NCBI RefSeq assembly: GCF_049446155.1
Contig: NZ_JBMSEE010000007.1
Location: 1-64,000 of the forward strand
Direction: 5' to 3'
Length of the DNA stretch: 64,000 nt
Source: Rivibacter sp049446155
GTDB taxonomy: Bacteria > Pseudomonadota > Gammaproteobacteria > Burkholderiales > Burkholderiaceae_C
Shown: piece by piece, positions 1-7,241 of the stretch
How positions within the stretch are numbered: position 1 is the stretch's first letter
How the letters are laid out: each line of letters opens with the position of its first letter
Program-made: the position numbers and the translations under genes
Notes under the pieces: model-generated
Databases searched by the model: none
The model's input: the letters and a program-made list of their open reading frames with translations, nothing else
What the model was told of the DNA's origin: nothing

Positions 1-198
1 GGCCCCCGCGTGCGTCTTGCATCAGGGTCCGCAGCGATGAAGCTGCATCGATGACCGCTTGTAGTTGCGCCAGTCCGCACCTTGCTCAAACGCAGCGCGA
101 CCGAGACACCGGCGAGTGGATCAGTGCCCCGAAATGCAAACGAGCCGCTCGCGCGGCTCGTTGAGGTCAGTCGTTGCTTGACTGCGGGGGAAGCCCTT
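1..198. other. Left edge without recognisable gene
   Basis: No ORF here resembles a known family. The stretch carries a perfect 10-bp stem hairpin (139-162) and runs into the last attC-like site of the cassette array at about 200. A frame on the plus strand stays open from 3 to about 163 but its translation shows no domain. It may be the end of a gene outside the window or plain flanking DNA. Confidence 0.4.
139..162. terminator. Hairpin beyond the cassette array
   Basis: Perfect inverted repeat AACGAGCCGC / GCGGCTCGTT around a 4-nt loop. There is no clear T-run on either strand, so it is terminator-like rather than a canonical intrinsic terminator. It lies downstream of the minus-strand cassettes and could end read-through from them. 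Confidence 0.4.
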
Positions 199-199
199 G

Positions 200-263
200 T
201 AGTTCGACATGAGCGGCAACCCAAGGCTTGCCTTGGGTTGTCCGCTCGATGGAGGGGTTAGCC
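200..263 (-). other. attC site, degenerate distal copy
   Basis: On the minus strand the core GGCTAAC (257-263) follows the first gene's stop by a few bases. A strong stem GAGCGG..AACCCAAGGC with its complement GCCTTGGGTT..CCGCTC (211-246) follows, with an unpaired base as in attC bottom strands. The expected second core GTTRRRY is not evident near 200. It is probably decayed, or the cassette joins foreign DNA here. Confidence 0.6.
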
Positions 264-264
264 G

Positions 265-825
265 TCACTGCGCCGCTCTTTCAAGGGTCCGTCTGAGGCG
301 CCCCGCCAGTTCTATGTAGTTGAGCGCAGCATCAGTTGTTGGAGCGAAGTCTTGCGCGTGCGCGGCTTGATTGCGCAGCGCACGAAGATCGTGGTACAGC
401 GCAATTTCTTCAGGGGTAATAACACCCGCCTTGTTGAGTGCCCGGATCACAGCAAGCGGCGAGCTTGCTTCTCGCTCCGGCACATAAAGTGCCTTGTTCT
501 GAATCACTCGGATCGAGGAGTCTTCCACCCCGCGCCATGCTTCGAGTACCGCCGAGCGTGGGTTGATCTGAACCAGTTGTAGAAGCATCTGCTTCTCTGG
601 CGTTGCGCCCTCAGGCGGCGGTAGCAGTTGGGGCTCCGCTTCGGCTGCGGCCTTCAACTCTTTGACTTCACGTTCAAACTCTGCCTCGACTGGGCCAGCT
701 TTCACCTTCTTGACGTAACGAAGTAAACCCTTGATCTCGCCGCGAAGAAGAAAGACGAGGACAACTGTCGCGATCGGCCATGCGAGGAACTCAGCGAGCT
801 TGGCGATGAAGGTCAAAGTGTCCAT
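265..825 (-). CDS. Cassette protein: membrane-anchored, HEPN-like Rx4H motif
   Basis: A 186-aa protein of unknown function. Residues about 5-28 form one hydrophobic segment near the N terminus, followed by a basic stretch and a charged, probably coiled region (about 38-65). The C-terminal half is helical and contains RALRNQAAHAQDF near residues 147-159, which reads as R-x4-H, the signature of HEPN-type ribonuclease folds and of some DUF4145-like proteins. That assignment rests on the motif alone. It is the distal cassette of the array, sits between two attC sites, starts directly beside the 829-887 site and has little room for its own promoter. Integron cassettes often carry defence or stress genes, so an abortive-infection-type role is a guess. 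Confidence 0.7.
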   Translation of the reverse strand: MDTLTFIAKLAEFLAWPIATVVLVFLLRGEIKGLLRYVKKVKAGPVEAEFEREVKELKAAAEAEPQLLPPPEGATPEKQMLLQLVQINPRSAVLEAWRGVEDSSIRVIQNKALYVPEREASSPLAVIRALNKAGVITPEEIALYHDLRALRNQAAHAQDFAPTTDAALNYIELAGRLRRTLERAAQ

Positions 826-828
826 GAC

Positions 829-887
829 GGCTAACGTTGGCGTTCAGCCGCCGCCGAAGGCGGTCGGCTGGAACAACAGGTTAGCGC
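829..887 (-). other. attC site between cassettes 1 and 2
   Basis: The two core sites are ggctaac (829-835) and gttagcg (880-886) on the plus strand, about 59 bp apart. They enclose an imperfect palindrome with the arms CAGCCGccgCCG and CGGtCGGCTG around a GAAG-type loop. The length and the extra unpaired bases match short attC sites. The stop codon TAA of the 96-aa upstream cassette gene lies inside the core. Confidence 0.85.
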
Positions 888-1171
888 TGACGCCACTGGA
901 GAGCACCCGCAACGGTAAACCCAAGGCCGAATAGTGCCCATAGCAATACCTCGGCTGATGTGACAGAGGCGCCAATGATCTGCGCAAGCACGCGCACCAG
1001 CACGCAGAAAAAGCGACCCGAGAACTGACACCCGGCCCCCGTAGCCCAATAGGTGCTTAACGCCATGCCGAAGCTGACCACACCGATTCCCAACCCAGCA
1101 AGCGCACGATCCCTGCGGCTTAGCAACGCCCTCCAGTGATTGTGTTCAGGTTGCCCGCGCCAAAGTTTCAT
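881..1171 (-). CDS. Cassette protein: small two-helix membrane protein
   Basis: A 96-aa protein with two predicted hydrophobic segments (about residues 24-45 and 70-92) separated by a loop with two cysteines. No family was recognised. It fills the second cassette almost end to end: the start lies next to the 1177-1235 attC, and the stop TAA is part of the next attC core. No Shine-Dalgarno site is obvious, which is common in cassettes. A role in the envelope can be inferred only from its hydrophobicity. Confidence 0.6.
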   Translation of the reverse strand: MKLWRGQPEHNHWRALLSRRDRALAGLGIGVVSFGMALSTYWATGAGCQFSGRFFCVLVRVLAQIIGASVTSAEVLLWALFGLGFTVAGALQWRQR

Positions 1172-1176
1172 GTAGG

Positions 1177-1235
1177 ACGCTAACGCCTTGAGTTAAGCCG
1201 CGCCGAAGGCGTCGGCTTGAATGAATTGTTAGGTG
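1177..1235 (-). other. attC site between cassettes 2 and 3
   Basis: This is a near-textbook short attC. On the minus strand, core CCTAAC and the spacer AATTCATTCAAGCCGACGCC are followed by GCGCGGCTTAACTCAAGGCGTTAGC. It closely resembles the 60-bp attC of classical resistance cassettes such as aadA, recalled from the literature. The stop codon of the 151-aa upstream cassette gene overlaps the first core. Confidence 0.92.
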
Positions 1236-1684
1236 CCATGCCGGTAGCCGTCCAACGGGATTGGCACGACATTGCGCTCACCCTCATCGTATCGGACGAA
1301 GGTCGCTCGGATAGCGTGCCGCTTGGCGAGTAGGGTTACCACACAGCGAGCAGCCGCGTGGGTGGATGGCTGTGGGCAATCTCTCCGGTACTTGGCGAGA
1401 ACGCTCCGAACACTGGGTGAAGATGAGTTGGATTGAAAGGCCTTTAGATAGACGTAATCCGAAACCCCGTACAGATAAGCAAGAACGAAATCTTGGAGGG
1501 GAAGTGAAGCCGAACGACCGGAAAGGGTGAACACCTCACATGTATTGTCCGGGCAGTACTCCACGGTGGTCGTTTCGCCCTTGGTATAGACCTGAACTGT
1601 GTCGGGAAAGACTGAAGTCAGTTCATGGCCATAAACTGCCGTAGAGGCAATCGAAATTGCCAGGGCGGCGATGATCTTTCTCAT
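1229..1684 (-). CDS. Cassette protein: exported, unknown function
   Basis: A 151-aa protein beginning with a signal peptide (MRKIIAALAISIASTAVYG, cleavage likely after AVYG). The mature part has four cysteines in two regions (CPDNTC near 44-49; RRDC..ARC near 101-114) that could form disulfides in the periplasm. No family was recognised. It is the third cassette. Its stop TAA lies inside the attC core at 1228-1234, and its start follows a GTTAGGTGCC core by one base. Base composition is lower in GC than the chromosomal genes to the right. Confidence 0.7.
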   Translation of the reverse strand: MRKIIAALAISIASTAVYGHELTSVFPDTVQVYTKGETTTVEYCPDNTCEVFTLSGRSASLPLQDFVLAYLYGVSDYVYLKAFQSNSSSPSVRSVLAKYRRDCPQPSTHAAARCVVTLLAKRHAIRATFVRYDEGERNVVPIPLDGYRHGT

Positions 1685-1943
1685 GGCACCTAACTAGACT
1701 TAGACGGAACGACAACCCGCTCGCCGTTCCGTCCAATGTGAATTGTCCGCATCCCTCGTCCCCATCGATTCCCCAATGCAGATGAGCCTTTGGCACACGT
1801 TTCAGCGCTATCGCTTTGCCACTTAGGCCGCCTAAATTTTTCGGGACGAGGCGCATCGCTCGCTAACCCTGCCCGCGCCATCCTTGTCGCGGCCTTCCGA
1901 TGTCTATCGGCTTCGTCCACGCGTCGGCAACGCGCCGGGCCGC
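1685..1943. other. Right edge of cassette array, unresolved
   Basis: The minus strand carries a core GTTAGGTGCC immediately before the 151-aa gene. To its right lies a strong palindrome, GACGGAACG..CGTTCCGTC (about 1702-1732), and then CTTAGGC/GCCTAAA (1822-1836). These could be a long degenerate attC or a remnant attI. No integrase gene follows. The open frames here (for example minus 1690-1980) show no domain and are probably not genes. Confidence 0.45.
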
Positions 1944-2396
1944 TCACACATACCGCCGCGTCACCGACTCCGCCACACACACCGGCCTGCTCGCCCCTTC
2001 GCGCTCGATCGTCGCCTCCACCGTCAGCTGCGCCCCGCCTTCGATCTCGTCAAAAGCCAACAGCTTGAACTGCGCCCTCAGCCGGCTGCCTGCCGGCACC
2101 GGCGCCGTGAAGCGCACGCGGTTGAGGCCGTAGTTCACGCCCATCTTCGCGTCGGCGACCGAGAAGCCGCTTTCAAAGAACGCCGGCAGCAAAGACAGCG
2201 TCAGAAATCCGTGCGCGATCGTGCCGCCGAAGGGGCCTTGGGCGGCGCGTGCTTCGTCGAGGTGGATCCATTGGAAATCCAGCGTCGCGTCGGCGAACTT
2301 GCGGATGCGGTCCTGGTCGACGGTGATCCATTCGCTCGTGCCGAGCGGCTGGCCGACCATGTGCCTCAGGTCGGCCAGGTGGGCAAAGACTTTCAT
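1944..2396 (-). CDS. MaoC-like (R)-enoyl-CoA hydratase family protein
   Basis: A 150-aa single hot-dog domain. Residues 36-66 carry the hydratase-2 motif with Asp40 and His45 (DFQWIH) and the downstream AHGFLTLSL segment, as in MaoC dehydratases that hydrate trans-2-enoyl-CoA. The frame stays open upstream, but ATG at 2396 (MKVFAHLADL) fits the usual family length. No good Shine-Dalgarno site is visible. It lies about 56 bp downstream of the ParA-like gene on the same strand. The substrate is not predictable; fatty-acid or PHA precursor metabolism is typical. Confidence 0.88.
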   Translation of the reverse strand: MKVFAHLADLRHMVGQPLGTSEWITVDQDRIRKFADATLDFQWIHLDEARAAQGPFGGTIAHGFLTLSLLPAFFESGFSVADAKMGVNYGLNRVRFTAPVPAGSRLRAQFKLLAFDEIEGGAQLTVEATIEREGASRPVCVAESVTRRYV

Positions 2397-2452
2397 GCGG
2401 GCAAGGGCAGAGGGAAAAGAAGAAGAGAAGAGAGGTGATGCGAAAGGCGCTG

Positions 2453-3082
2453 TCAGGCGTCCGACCACCGCACGACCGGCTGCCACTGCTCGAGGTCGCG
2501 CTCCACGCGCCCGGGCGCCACGTCCCACAGCGTCAGGCCGCGCGCGGCGAGATGCACGTAGTTCTGCGTGTCGCGCAGCGCGCCGAGCACGGGGATCTTC
2601 AGCGGCCCGAGGTGCTCGGCGAGGAAGTGGCGCAATTGGTCGGCGGCGATGGTGTGGTCGCGCACGCGGTTGCCGATCACGGCGATGTCCACCTTGTCGT
2701 GCTTGCGGCGCTCGATGAGCGTGGCGAGGAAATCGCGGGTCGCGTAGATGTCGAAGATGCTGGCCTGCAGCGGCACGAGCACCTTGTCGGCCAGCTTCAT
2801 GATCTCTTCGAGGCGCTTGCCGTGCAGGCCGGCCGGCGTGTCGAGCACGACGTGCGTCGTGCCCTTGGGCGGCTTGACCACGTGGTCGTGCGAGACGTCC
2901 CAGGTGCCGATCGCCGGTGCCGCCTCGGGCCGCAGCTTCAGCCAGGTCAGCGCGGACTGCTGGCGGTCGGTGTCGCCGAGCATCGTCGCGTGCCCGCGCC
3001 GGGCCAGGTAGCCCGCGAGGTTGGTCGACAGCGTGGACTTGCCCACGCCGCCTTTCGGATTGGCCACCACGTACACCGGCAT
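2453..3082 (-). CDS. ParA/MinD-like P-loop ATPase
   Basis: A 209-aa protein with the deviant Walker A KGGVGKST at residues 10-17 and a hydrophobic Walker B-like strand (VVLDTPAG). It is a short orphan member of the ParA/SIMIBI group, which positions DNA or protein cargo. The start at 3082 (MPVYVV) is preferred over the in-frame ATG at 3109 because GAGGAG lies 5-10 bases upstream and the motif then sits at the usual distance. There is no parB neighbour and no repeat resembling parS, so the cargo is unknown. Confidence 0.87.
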   Translation of the reverse strand: MPVYVVANPKGGVGKSTLSTNLAGYLARRGHATMLGDTDRQQSALTWLKLRPEAAPAIGTWDVSHDHVVKPPKGTTHVVLDTPAGLHGKRLEEIMKLADKVLVPLQASIFDIYATRDFLATLIERRKHDKVDIAVIGNRVRDHTIAADQLRHFLAEHLGPLKIPVLGALRDTQNYVHLAARGLTLWDVAPGRVERDLEQWQPVVRWSDA

Positions 3083-3205
3083 CGCTGGCTCCTCGTTTGG
3101 GGACGGCAATCGGATCGCCGGTTATGGTAGCCGCAGCCTTGCGCGAGACCTGTCGCGCCGGTTCCACGCACACTTGCGCCCGTTGTCTCGCCGAAAGCCG
3201 CCGCC

Positions 3206-3859
3206 ATGCCGCACATCCTGGTGCTTTGCGCCCACCCCGACCTGCGCCTGTCGCGCGTCAACCACCGCCTGCTCGACGCCGCGCGCGCGCTGCAGCGCGA
3301 CCCGCCGGTGGGCGTGACGCTGGAGGTGCGCGACCTCTACGCCCTCTACCCCGACTACGTGCTCGACGTGCCCGAGGAGCAGGCCGCCGCCGAGCGGGCC
3401 GACCTCATCGTCTGGCAGCACCCGATCTACTGGTACTCGATGCCGCCCTTGATGAAGCTGTGGCTCGACGAGGTGCTGGCCCACGGCTGGGCCTACGGCC
3501 GCAGCGGCACCGCGCTGCGCGGCAAGGACCTGTGGCTGGTGGCCTCGACCGGCGGCTCGCAGGAGGCCTACCACCCGAGCGGCTACAACCGTTACTTCTT
3601 CGACGCCTTCTTGCACCCCTACGAGCAGACCGCGATGCTGTGCGGCCTGCGCTTCCTGCCGCCGATGGTGCTGCACGGCTCGCACAAGGTTGCCCAGGAG
3701 TTGCTGATCGAGCACGTGCAGCGTTTTCGCGACCGGCTGGCGAGTTATCCGCGTTGGCCGGAGTTGGAGGACATGGAGGCTTGCCCTGACTGCGAGGTGC
3801 CGGATGTGGACCGGCCGGCGGATGTGCGGGAGGTGGCGGAGGCGAGGGCGGTGGCATGA
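3206..3859 (+). CDS. KefF-type NAD(P)H-dependent oxidoreductase
   Basis: A 217-aa flavodoxin-fold protein (MPHILVLCAHPD start; WQHPIYWYSMPPLMKLWLDE near residues 70-89) of the family containing KefF/KefG and MdaB, the FMN quinone reductases that act as ancillary subunits of glutathione-gated K+ efflux. The next plus-strand gene is a KefC-type antiporter, supporting that role. The usual tight coupling is broken here by a 727-bp gap filled with an inverted-repeat element. The acidic C-terminal tail (about residues 190-217) is longer than in E. coli KefF as I recall it. Confidence 0.88.
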   Translation: MPHILVLCAHPDLRLSRVNHRLLDAARALQRDPPVGVTLEVRDLYALYPDYVLDVPEEQAAAERADLIVWQHPIYWYSMPPLMKLWLDEVLAHGWAYGRSGTALRGKDLWLVASTGGSQEAYHPSGYNRYFFDAFLHPYEQTAMLCGLRFLPPMVLHGSHKVAQELLIEHVQRFRDRLASYPRWPELEDMEACPDCEVPDVDRPADVREVAEARAVA

Positions 3860-4586
3860 GTGGGTTCGTGCTTGGCTGCTGCATTGATGCCACCCTGCGG
3901 GTGGCTGCGCGCCTGCGGCGCTGTGCTGCCCCTGCGGGGCAGGGCCGGGATTTCGCCCCGGCGGGCGACCTACTTTTCTTTGCTTCGCCAAAGAAAAGTA
4001 GGCAAAAGAAAGGCGACCCCCGCTCAGGCGCCCGGCTGCGCCGGGTGCCCTGCGGTGCTCGCGAAGCGGGCGCGCCGCATAACTCGCTGCGTTCGCTGCG
4101 CTCACTGCGCTCGGACAAAGCGGCGAGTCAGAGGTTGAAGCGCGCTGGCGCGCGCCGCCCACTTCGCTGTGCTCCTCGGCGCCTTCGAGGGGGCCCCAGC
4201 CAGACGGTCGCAACCCCGCTCAGGGGTGTGTTGCAGTTGAGGGGCCCCCTCGATGGCGCCGAGGAGCGCAGGGGGCGGGAGGTTGCCCCGCGCGCAGCGC
4301 GGGGATGGCGAGGACTGTTTGAGCTCCGTTGCCCGCGCAGCGGGCATAAGGGCGAGTTCCGCAGCCACCTCCCGCTCCCGAGCACCGCAGGGCACCCACG
4401 GCGCAGCCGTGGGCGCCTGAGCGGGGGTCGCCTTTTCTTTGCCTACTTTCTTTTGGCGAAGCAAAAGAAAGTAGGTGCGCCGCCGGGCGCACATCCCGGC
4501 CCTGCCCCGCAGGGGCAGCTTCAGCCGCAATCGCCCGCAGGGCGGCCTCCCAACCCGCGAGTCATCGCGCACAAAGGACCCCAGCG
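3860..4586. repeat. Large inverted-repeat element between kefF-like and kefC-like genes
   Basis: Outer arms 3926-4061 and 4379-4518 are inverted copies of each other (about 136-140 bp). Each arm holds its own 14-bp-stem hairpin, CCTACTTTTCTTTG type, at 3969-4002 and 4442-4475. A second inverted pair lies inside (4171-4196 and 4241-4267). AT-rich hairpins inside very GC-rich DNA make it stand out. The short frames through it are side products, not genes. From memory, elements with this hairpin and flanks recur in Burkholderiales genomes. It carries no transposase, so it is non-autonomous or a structural repeat. Confidence 0.85.
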
Positions 4587-6401
4587 ATGACCACCGGCAT
4601 CACCCCCTGGCTCTCCACCAGCCTCGTCTTCTTCGGCGCCGCCGTCGTCGCTGTGCCGCTCGCCCGCGCGCTCGGCATGGGCGCCATCCTCGGCTACCTG
4701 GCGGCCGGCCTGCTGATCGGGCCGCATGGCCTCAAGCTGGTCAGCGACCCCGAGACCATCCTGCACTTCGCGGAGTTCGGCGTGGTGCTGATGCTGTTCC
4801 TCGTCGGCCTCGAGCTCGAGCCGCGGCGGCTGTGGCAGCTGCGCCGGCCGATCTTCGGCTGGGGCTCGGCGCAGGTGGTCGGCTGCGCGCTGGCGATGGG
4901 GCTGGCCGCGCTCGCGCTGGGCGTGCCGTGGCGCATTGCGCTGGTCGCGGCGCTGGGCCTCGCGCTGTCGTCGACCGCGATCGCGCTCCAGGTGATGGAA
5001 GAGCGCAACCTCATGCGCACCGGCACCGGCGAGGCCGGCTTCGCGATCCTGCTGTTCCAGGACGTCGCCGCGATCCCGATCCTCGCGCTGATCCCGCTGC
5101 TGGGCCTGGTGCAGGACGACGGCGGCAATGCCTGGCTCGAGGCGGCGCGCGCGCTCGGCGTGATCGCGGCCATCGTACTGGGCGGTCGGCTGCTGCTGCG
5201 CCACGGCCTGCGCTGGATCGCGCGCAGTCGCACGCCGGAGCTCTTCACCGCCGCGTCGCTGGGCCTGGTGGTCGGCATCGCGGCGCTGATGCAGCTGGTC
5301 GGCCTGTCGATGGCCCTCGGCGCCTTTCTCGCCGGCGTGCTGCTGGCCGAGAGCGAATACAAGCGCGAACTCGAGACCGACGTCGAGCCCTTCAAGGGCC
5401 TGCTGCTGGGGCTGTTCTTCATCGCGGTCGGCATGTCGGTCGACTTCGACGCGCTGGCCGCCAACCCTGGCCTGGTGCTGGCCATCCTGGCCGGCTTCAT
5501 GCTGCTGAAGGCGGTGGTGCTGTGGGGCATTGCGCGCGGCATGGACGTGCCCTACCAGGAGCGCCCGGTGCTGACGCTGCTGCTGGCGCAAGGCGGCGAG
5601 TTCGCCTTCGTGGTGTTCCAGCAGGCGGCGAGCGCGCGCGTGTTCGCGCCCGAGACGGGCAGCGTGCTGATCGGCGCGGTGGCGCTGTCGATGCTCGCGA
5701 CGCCGTTCCTGCTGGTGGCGATCGACCGCTTCGTGCTGCCGCGCTACGCGAACTGCACCTTGCCCGAGGTCAAGGAGATCGACGAGCCGCAGGACGCGCC
5801 GATCATCCTGGCCGGCTTCGGCCGCTATGGCCAGATCATCGGCCGCCTGCTCTACGCCAACGGCCTGAAGGCGACCGTGCTCGACCACGACGCCGATCAG
5901 ATCGAGACCATGCGCCGCTTCGGCTGGAACGTGTTCTACGGCGACGCGACGCGGCTGGACCTGCTGCGCACCGCCGGCGCCGGGCAGGCCAAGGTGATCG
6001 TGATCGCGATCGACGACATCGAGCAAAGCCTCAAGCTCGCCGACCTCGCGCGCGAGCACTTTCCGCAGGCCACGCTGGTCGCGCGGGCGCGCAACGTGCA
6101 GCACTACTACCAGATGCGCGAGCGCGGCGTGACGATGGTCGAACGCGAGGTGCTCGACTCGGCGCTGATGAGCGGGCGCAGCGTGCTCGAGGTGATGGGC
6201 TTCGAGCCGCACCGCGCGCGTCAGCTCGCGATGCGCTTTCGCCGCCACAACCTGGAGCAGGTGGAAAAGCTCTGGCCGCACTACCGCGACCAGAACATGC
6301 TGGTGTCGATGCTCAAGCAGGGCCGCGTGCAGCTGGAGGAGCAGTTCGCGCAGGAGCGGGCGCAGAGGAAGGAGCGCAGGGAAGAGGGCTGGGGGCAGTA
6401 G
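4587..6401 (+). CDS. kefC: CPA2 monovalent cation:proton antiporter, KefB/KefC type
   Basis: A 604-aa inner-membrane protein. Residues 1 to about 385 are strongly hydrophobic with roughly a dozen helices (Na+/H+ exchanger fold). A short linker leads to an RCK/TrkA-N nucleotide-binding domain with the Rossmann start GFGRYGQ near 411-417, then a basic C-terminal tail. This order is that of glutathione-gated K+ efflux systems that protect against electrophiles by lowering cytoplasmic pH. The KefF-like gene upstream supports the call. The start follows AAAGGA at a workable distance. Confidence 0.92.
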   Translation: MTTGITPWLSTSLVFFGAAVVAVPLARALGMGAILGYLAAGLLIGPHGLKLVSDPETILHFAEFGVVLMLFLVGLELEPRRLWQLRRPIFGWGSAQVVGCALAMGLAALALGVPWRIALVAALGLALSSTAIALQVMEERNLMRTGTGEAGFAILLFQDVAAIPILALIPLLGLVQDDGGNAWLEAARALGVIAAIVLGGRLLLRHGLRWIARSRTPELFTAASLGLVVGIAALMQLVGLSMALGAFLAGVLLAESEYKRELETDVEPFKGLLLGLFFIAVGMSVDFDALAANPGLVLAILAGFMLLKAVVLWGIARGMDVPYQERPVLTLLLAQGGEFAFVVFQQAASARVFAPETGSVLIGAVALSMLATPFLLVAIDRFVLPRYANCTLPEVKEIDEPQDAPIILAGFGRYGQIIGRLLYANGLKATVLDHDADQIETMRRFGWNVFYGDATRLDLLRTAGAGQAKVIVIAIDDIEQSLKLADLAREHFPQATLVARARNVQHYYQMRERGVTMVEREVLDSALMSGRSVLEVMGFEPHRARQLAMRFRRHNLEQVEKLWPHYRDQNMLVSMLKQGRVQLEEQFAQERAQRKERREEGWGQ

Positions 6402-6728
6402 TTGTCGCCTCTTTTCCTGGGCGCAAGCGCGCGGGGCCAGGCTGTGCGCGGCGGGCCGTCGCGGCTTCACGGAGGCGGTCGGCTTCGCCGACTGCTCTGC
6501 GCTGCTCGCTTCGAGGGGCGCGCCTCATAACTCGCTGCGCTCACTGCGTTCGCTTCGCTCAAACAAATCGGCGAGCCAGATCACGAGGCGCGCTGCGCGC
6601 GCCGCCCCTCGAAGCTGTGCTGCTCGACGCCTCCGAGGCGCCCGCGCCGGCCCGCCGCGCACAGCCTGGCCAGGACGTCGGGTCTCCTTTGCGGAGAAGC
6701 ACTGCCTCGCCTGAGGGGCCCGAGGGGA
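6402..6728. repeat. Second inverted-repeat element, related to that at 3860-4586
   Basis: Terminal inverted repeats of 23 bp (6435-6457 and 6649-6671) are perfect complements. An inner pair, TTCGAGGGGCG and CGCCCCTCGAA, flanks a segment (about 6523-6607) nearly identical to 4078-4160 in the first element. No coding capacity is seen. It lies between the antiporter and a convergent GNAT gene and may also end transcription from both sides. Confidence 0.8.
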
Positions 6729-7241
6729 TTACGGCCGATCCTCGCGCTTGAACCCCAGCGCCGCGAACACCCGCTCGGAAGGCACGTTCCCTTCGGTGAT
6801 GAACGCATGCACCCGCCCGCGCTTCAGCGCCGCCAAGCGATGCAACGCGGCACTCGCGATGCCGCGACCGAGCCCCTGGCCCTTGCAGGTCGGAGCCACC
6901 AGGATGAAGGCGACCAGCGGCCCCGCGACCTCGGCGCGCGCCTCGTTCCAGTCGCACAGCAGGCAGGCGGCGACCAGTTCGCCGTCGCGCTCGTGGCCGA
7001 CGCAGGCTTCGGGAATCGGCGGTCCCCAGGTGCCGGAGAAGAACTGCGCGACGTCGAGCCGGGCATCCTCGATCACGCTGCCCTCGTCGTCGATCGTGCC
7101 GGCGTAGGCGCGCAGCATCAGGTGCGCGATGTCGTCGGCATCGGTCTCGCCGAGCGTGCGCACCGCGAGCGTGTCGGGCGGCAGGCGCTCGGCCCAGCGG
7201 CCGTCGAAGCCGGTCAGCGAGTAGAGGTGGCGGCGAGGCAT
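6729..7241 (-). CDS. GNAT-family N-acetyltransferase
   Basis: A 170-aa protein with the GNAT acetyl-CoA motif around APTCKGQGLGRGIAS (Q/RxxGxG/A type) and the late GNVPSERVFAALGF segment. It presumably transfers an acetyl group to an unknown amine. The frame is open further upstream, but ATG at 7241 (MPRRHLYSL) gives the normal family length. It overlaps the end of the ASCH gene by 28 bp, suggesting translational coupling in a panC-ASCH-GNAT unit. Confidence 0.85.
   Translation of the reverse strand: MPRRHLYSLTGFDGRWAERLPPDTLAVRTLGETDADDIAHLMLRAYAGTIDDEGSVIEDARLDVAQFFSGTWGPPIPEACVGHERDGELVAACLLCDWNEARAEVAGPLVAFILVAPTCKGQGLGRGIASAALHRLAALKRGRVHAFITEGNVPSERVFAALGFKREDRP

Larger units (their letters stand above)
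200..1694 (-). mobile_element. Integron cassette array without integrase (CALIN-like)
   Basis: Three minus-strand ORFs, each followed by an imperfect palindrome bounded by core sites of the GTTAG/CTAAC type, give the alternating gene-attC layout of an integron. The sites at 829-887 and 1177-1235 are clear. The one at about 200-263 has lost its outer core, as expected at the distal end of an array. Stop codons of the second and third genes lie inside the downstream attC core, a hallmark of cassettes. Base composition is lower in GC than the flanks. No intI gene is found on either side in this window, so the array is either an integrase-less cluster or has its platform outside the window. Confidence 0.85.

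Noticed and set aside
1690..1980. Minus-strand frame of 96 codons at the right edge of the array
   Set aside because: Its stop falls in the attC-like core as in cassettes, but the protein has no hydrophobic or domain pattern and its start lies inside the MaoC gene.
1685..2396. Integron integrase next to the array
   Set aside because: No tyrosine recombinase motif in any frame; the next gene is MaoC.
3856..4590. Long overlapping frames through the 3860-4586 spacer on both strands
   Set aside because: They read through inverted repeats in several frames, have no domain and repeat the same peptide on both strands; they are products of the repeat.
4475..6751. Very long Arg/Ala/Gly-rich frames overlapping the antiporter gene
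   Set aside because: High GC removes stop codons in alternate frames; composition is typical of shadow frames and the antiporter frame has clear motifs.
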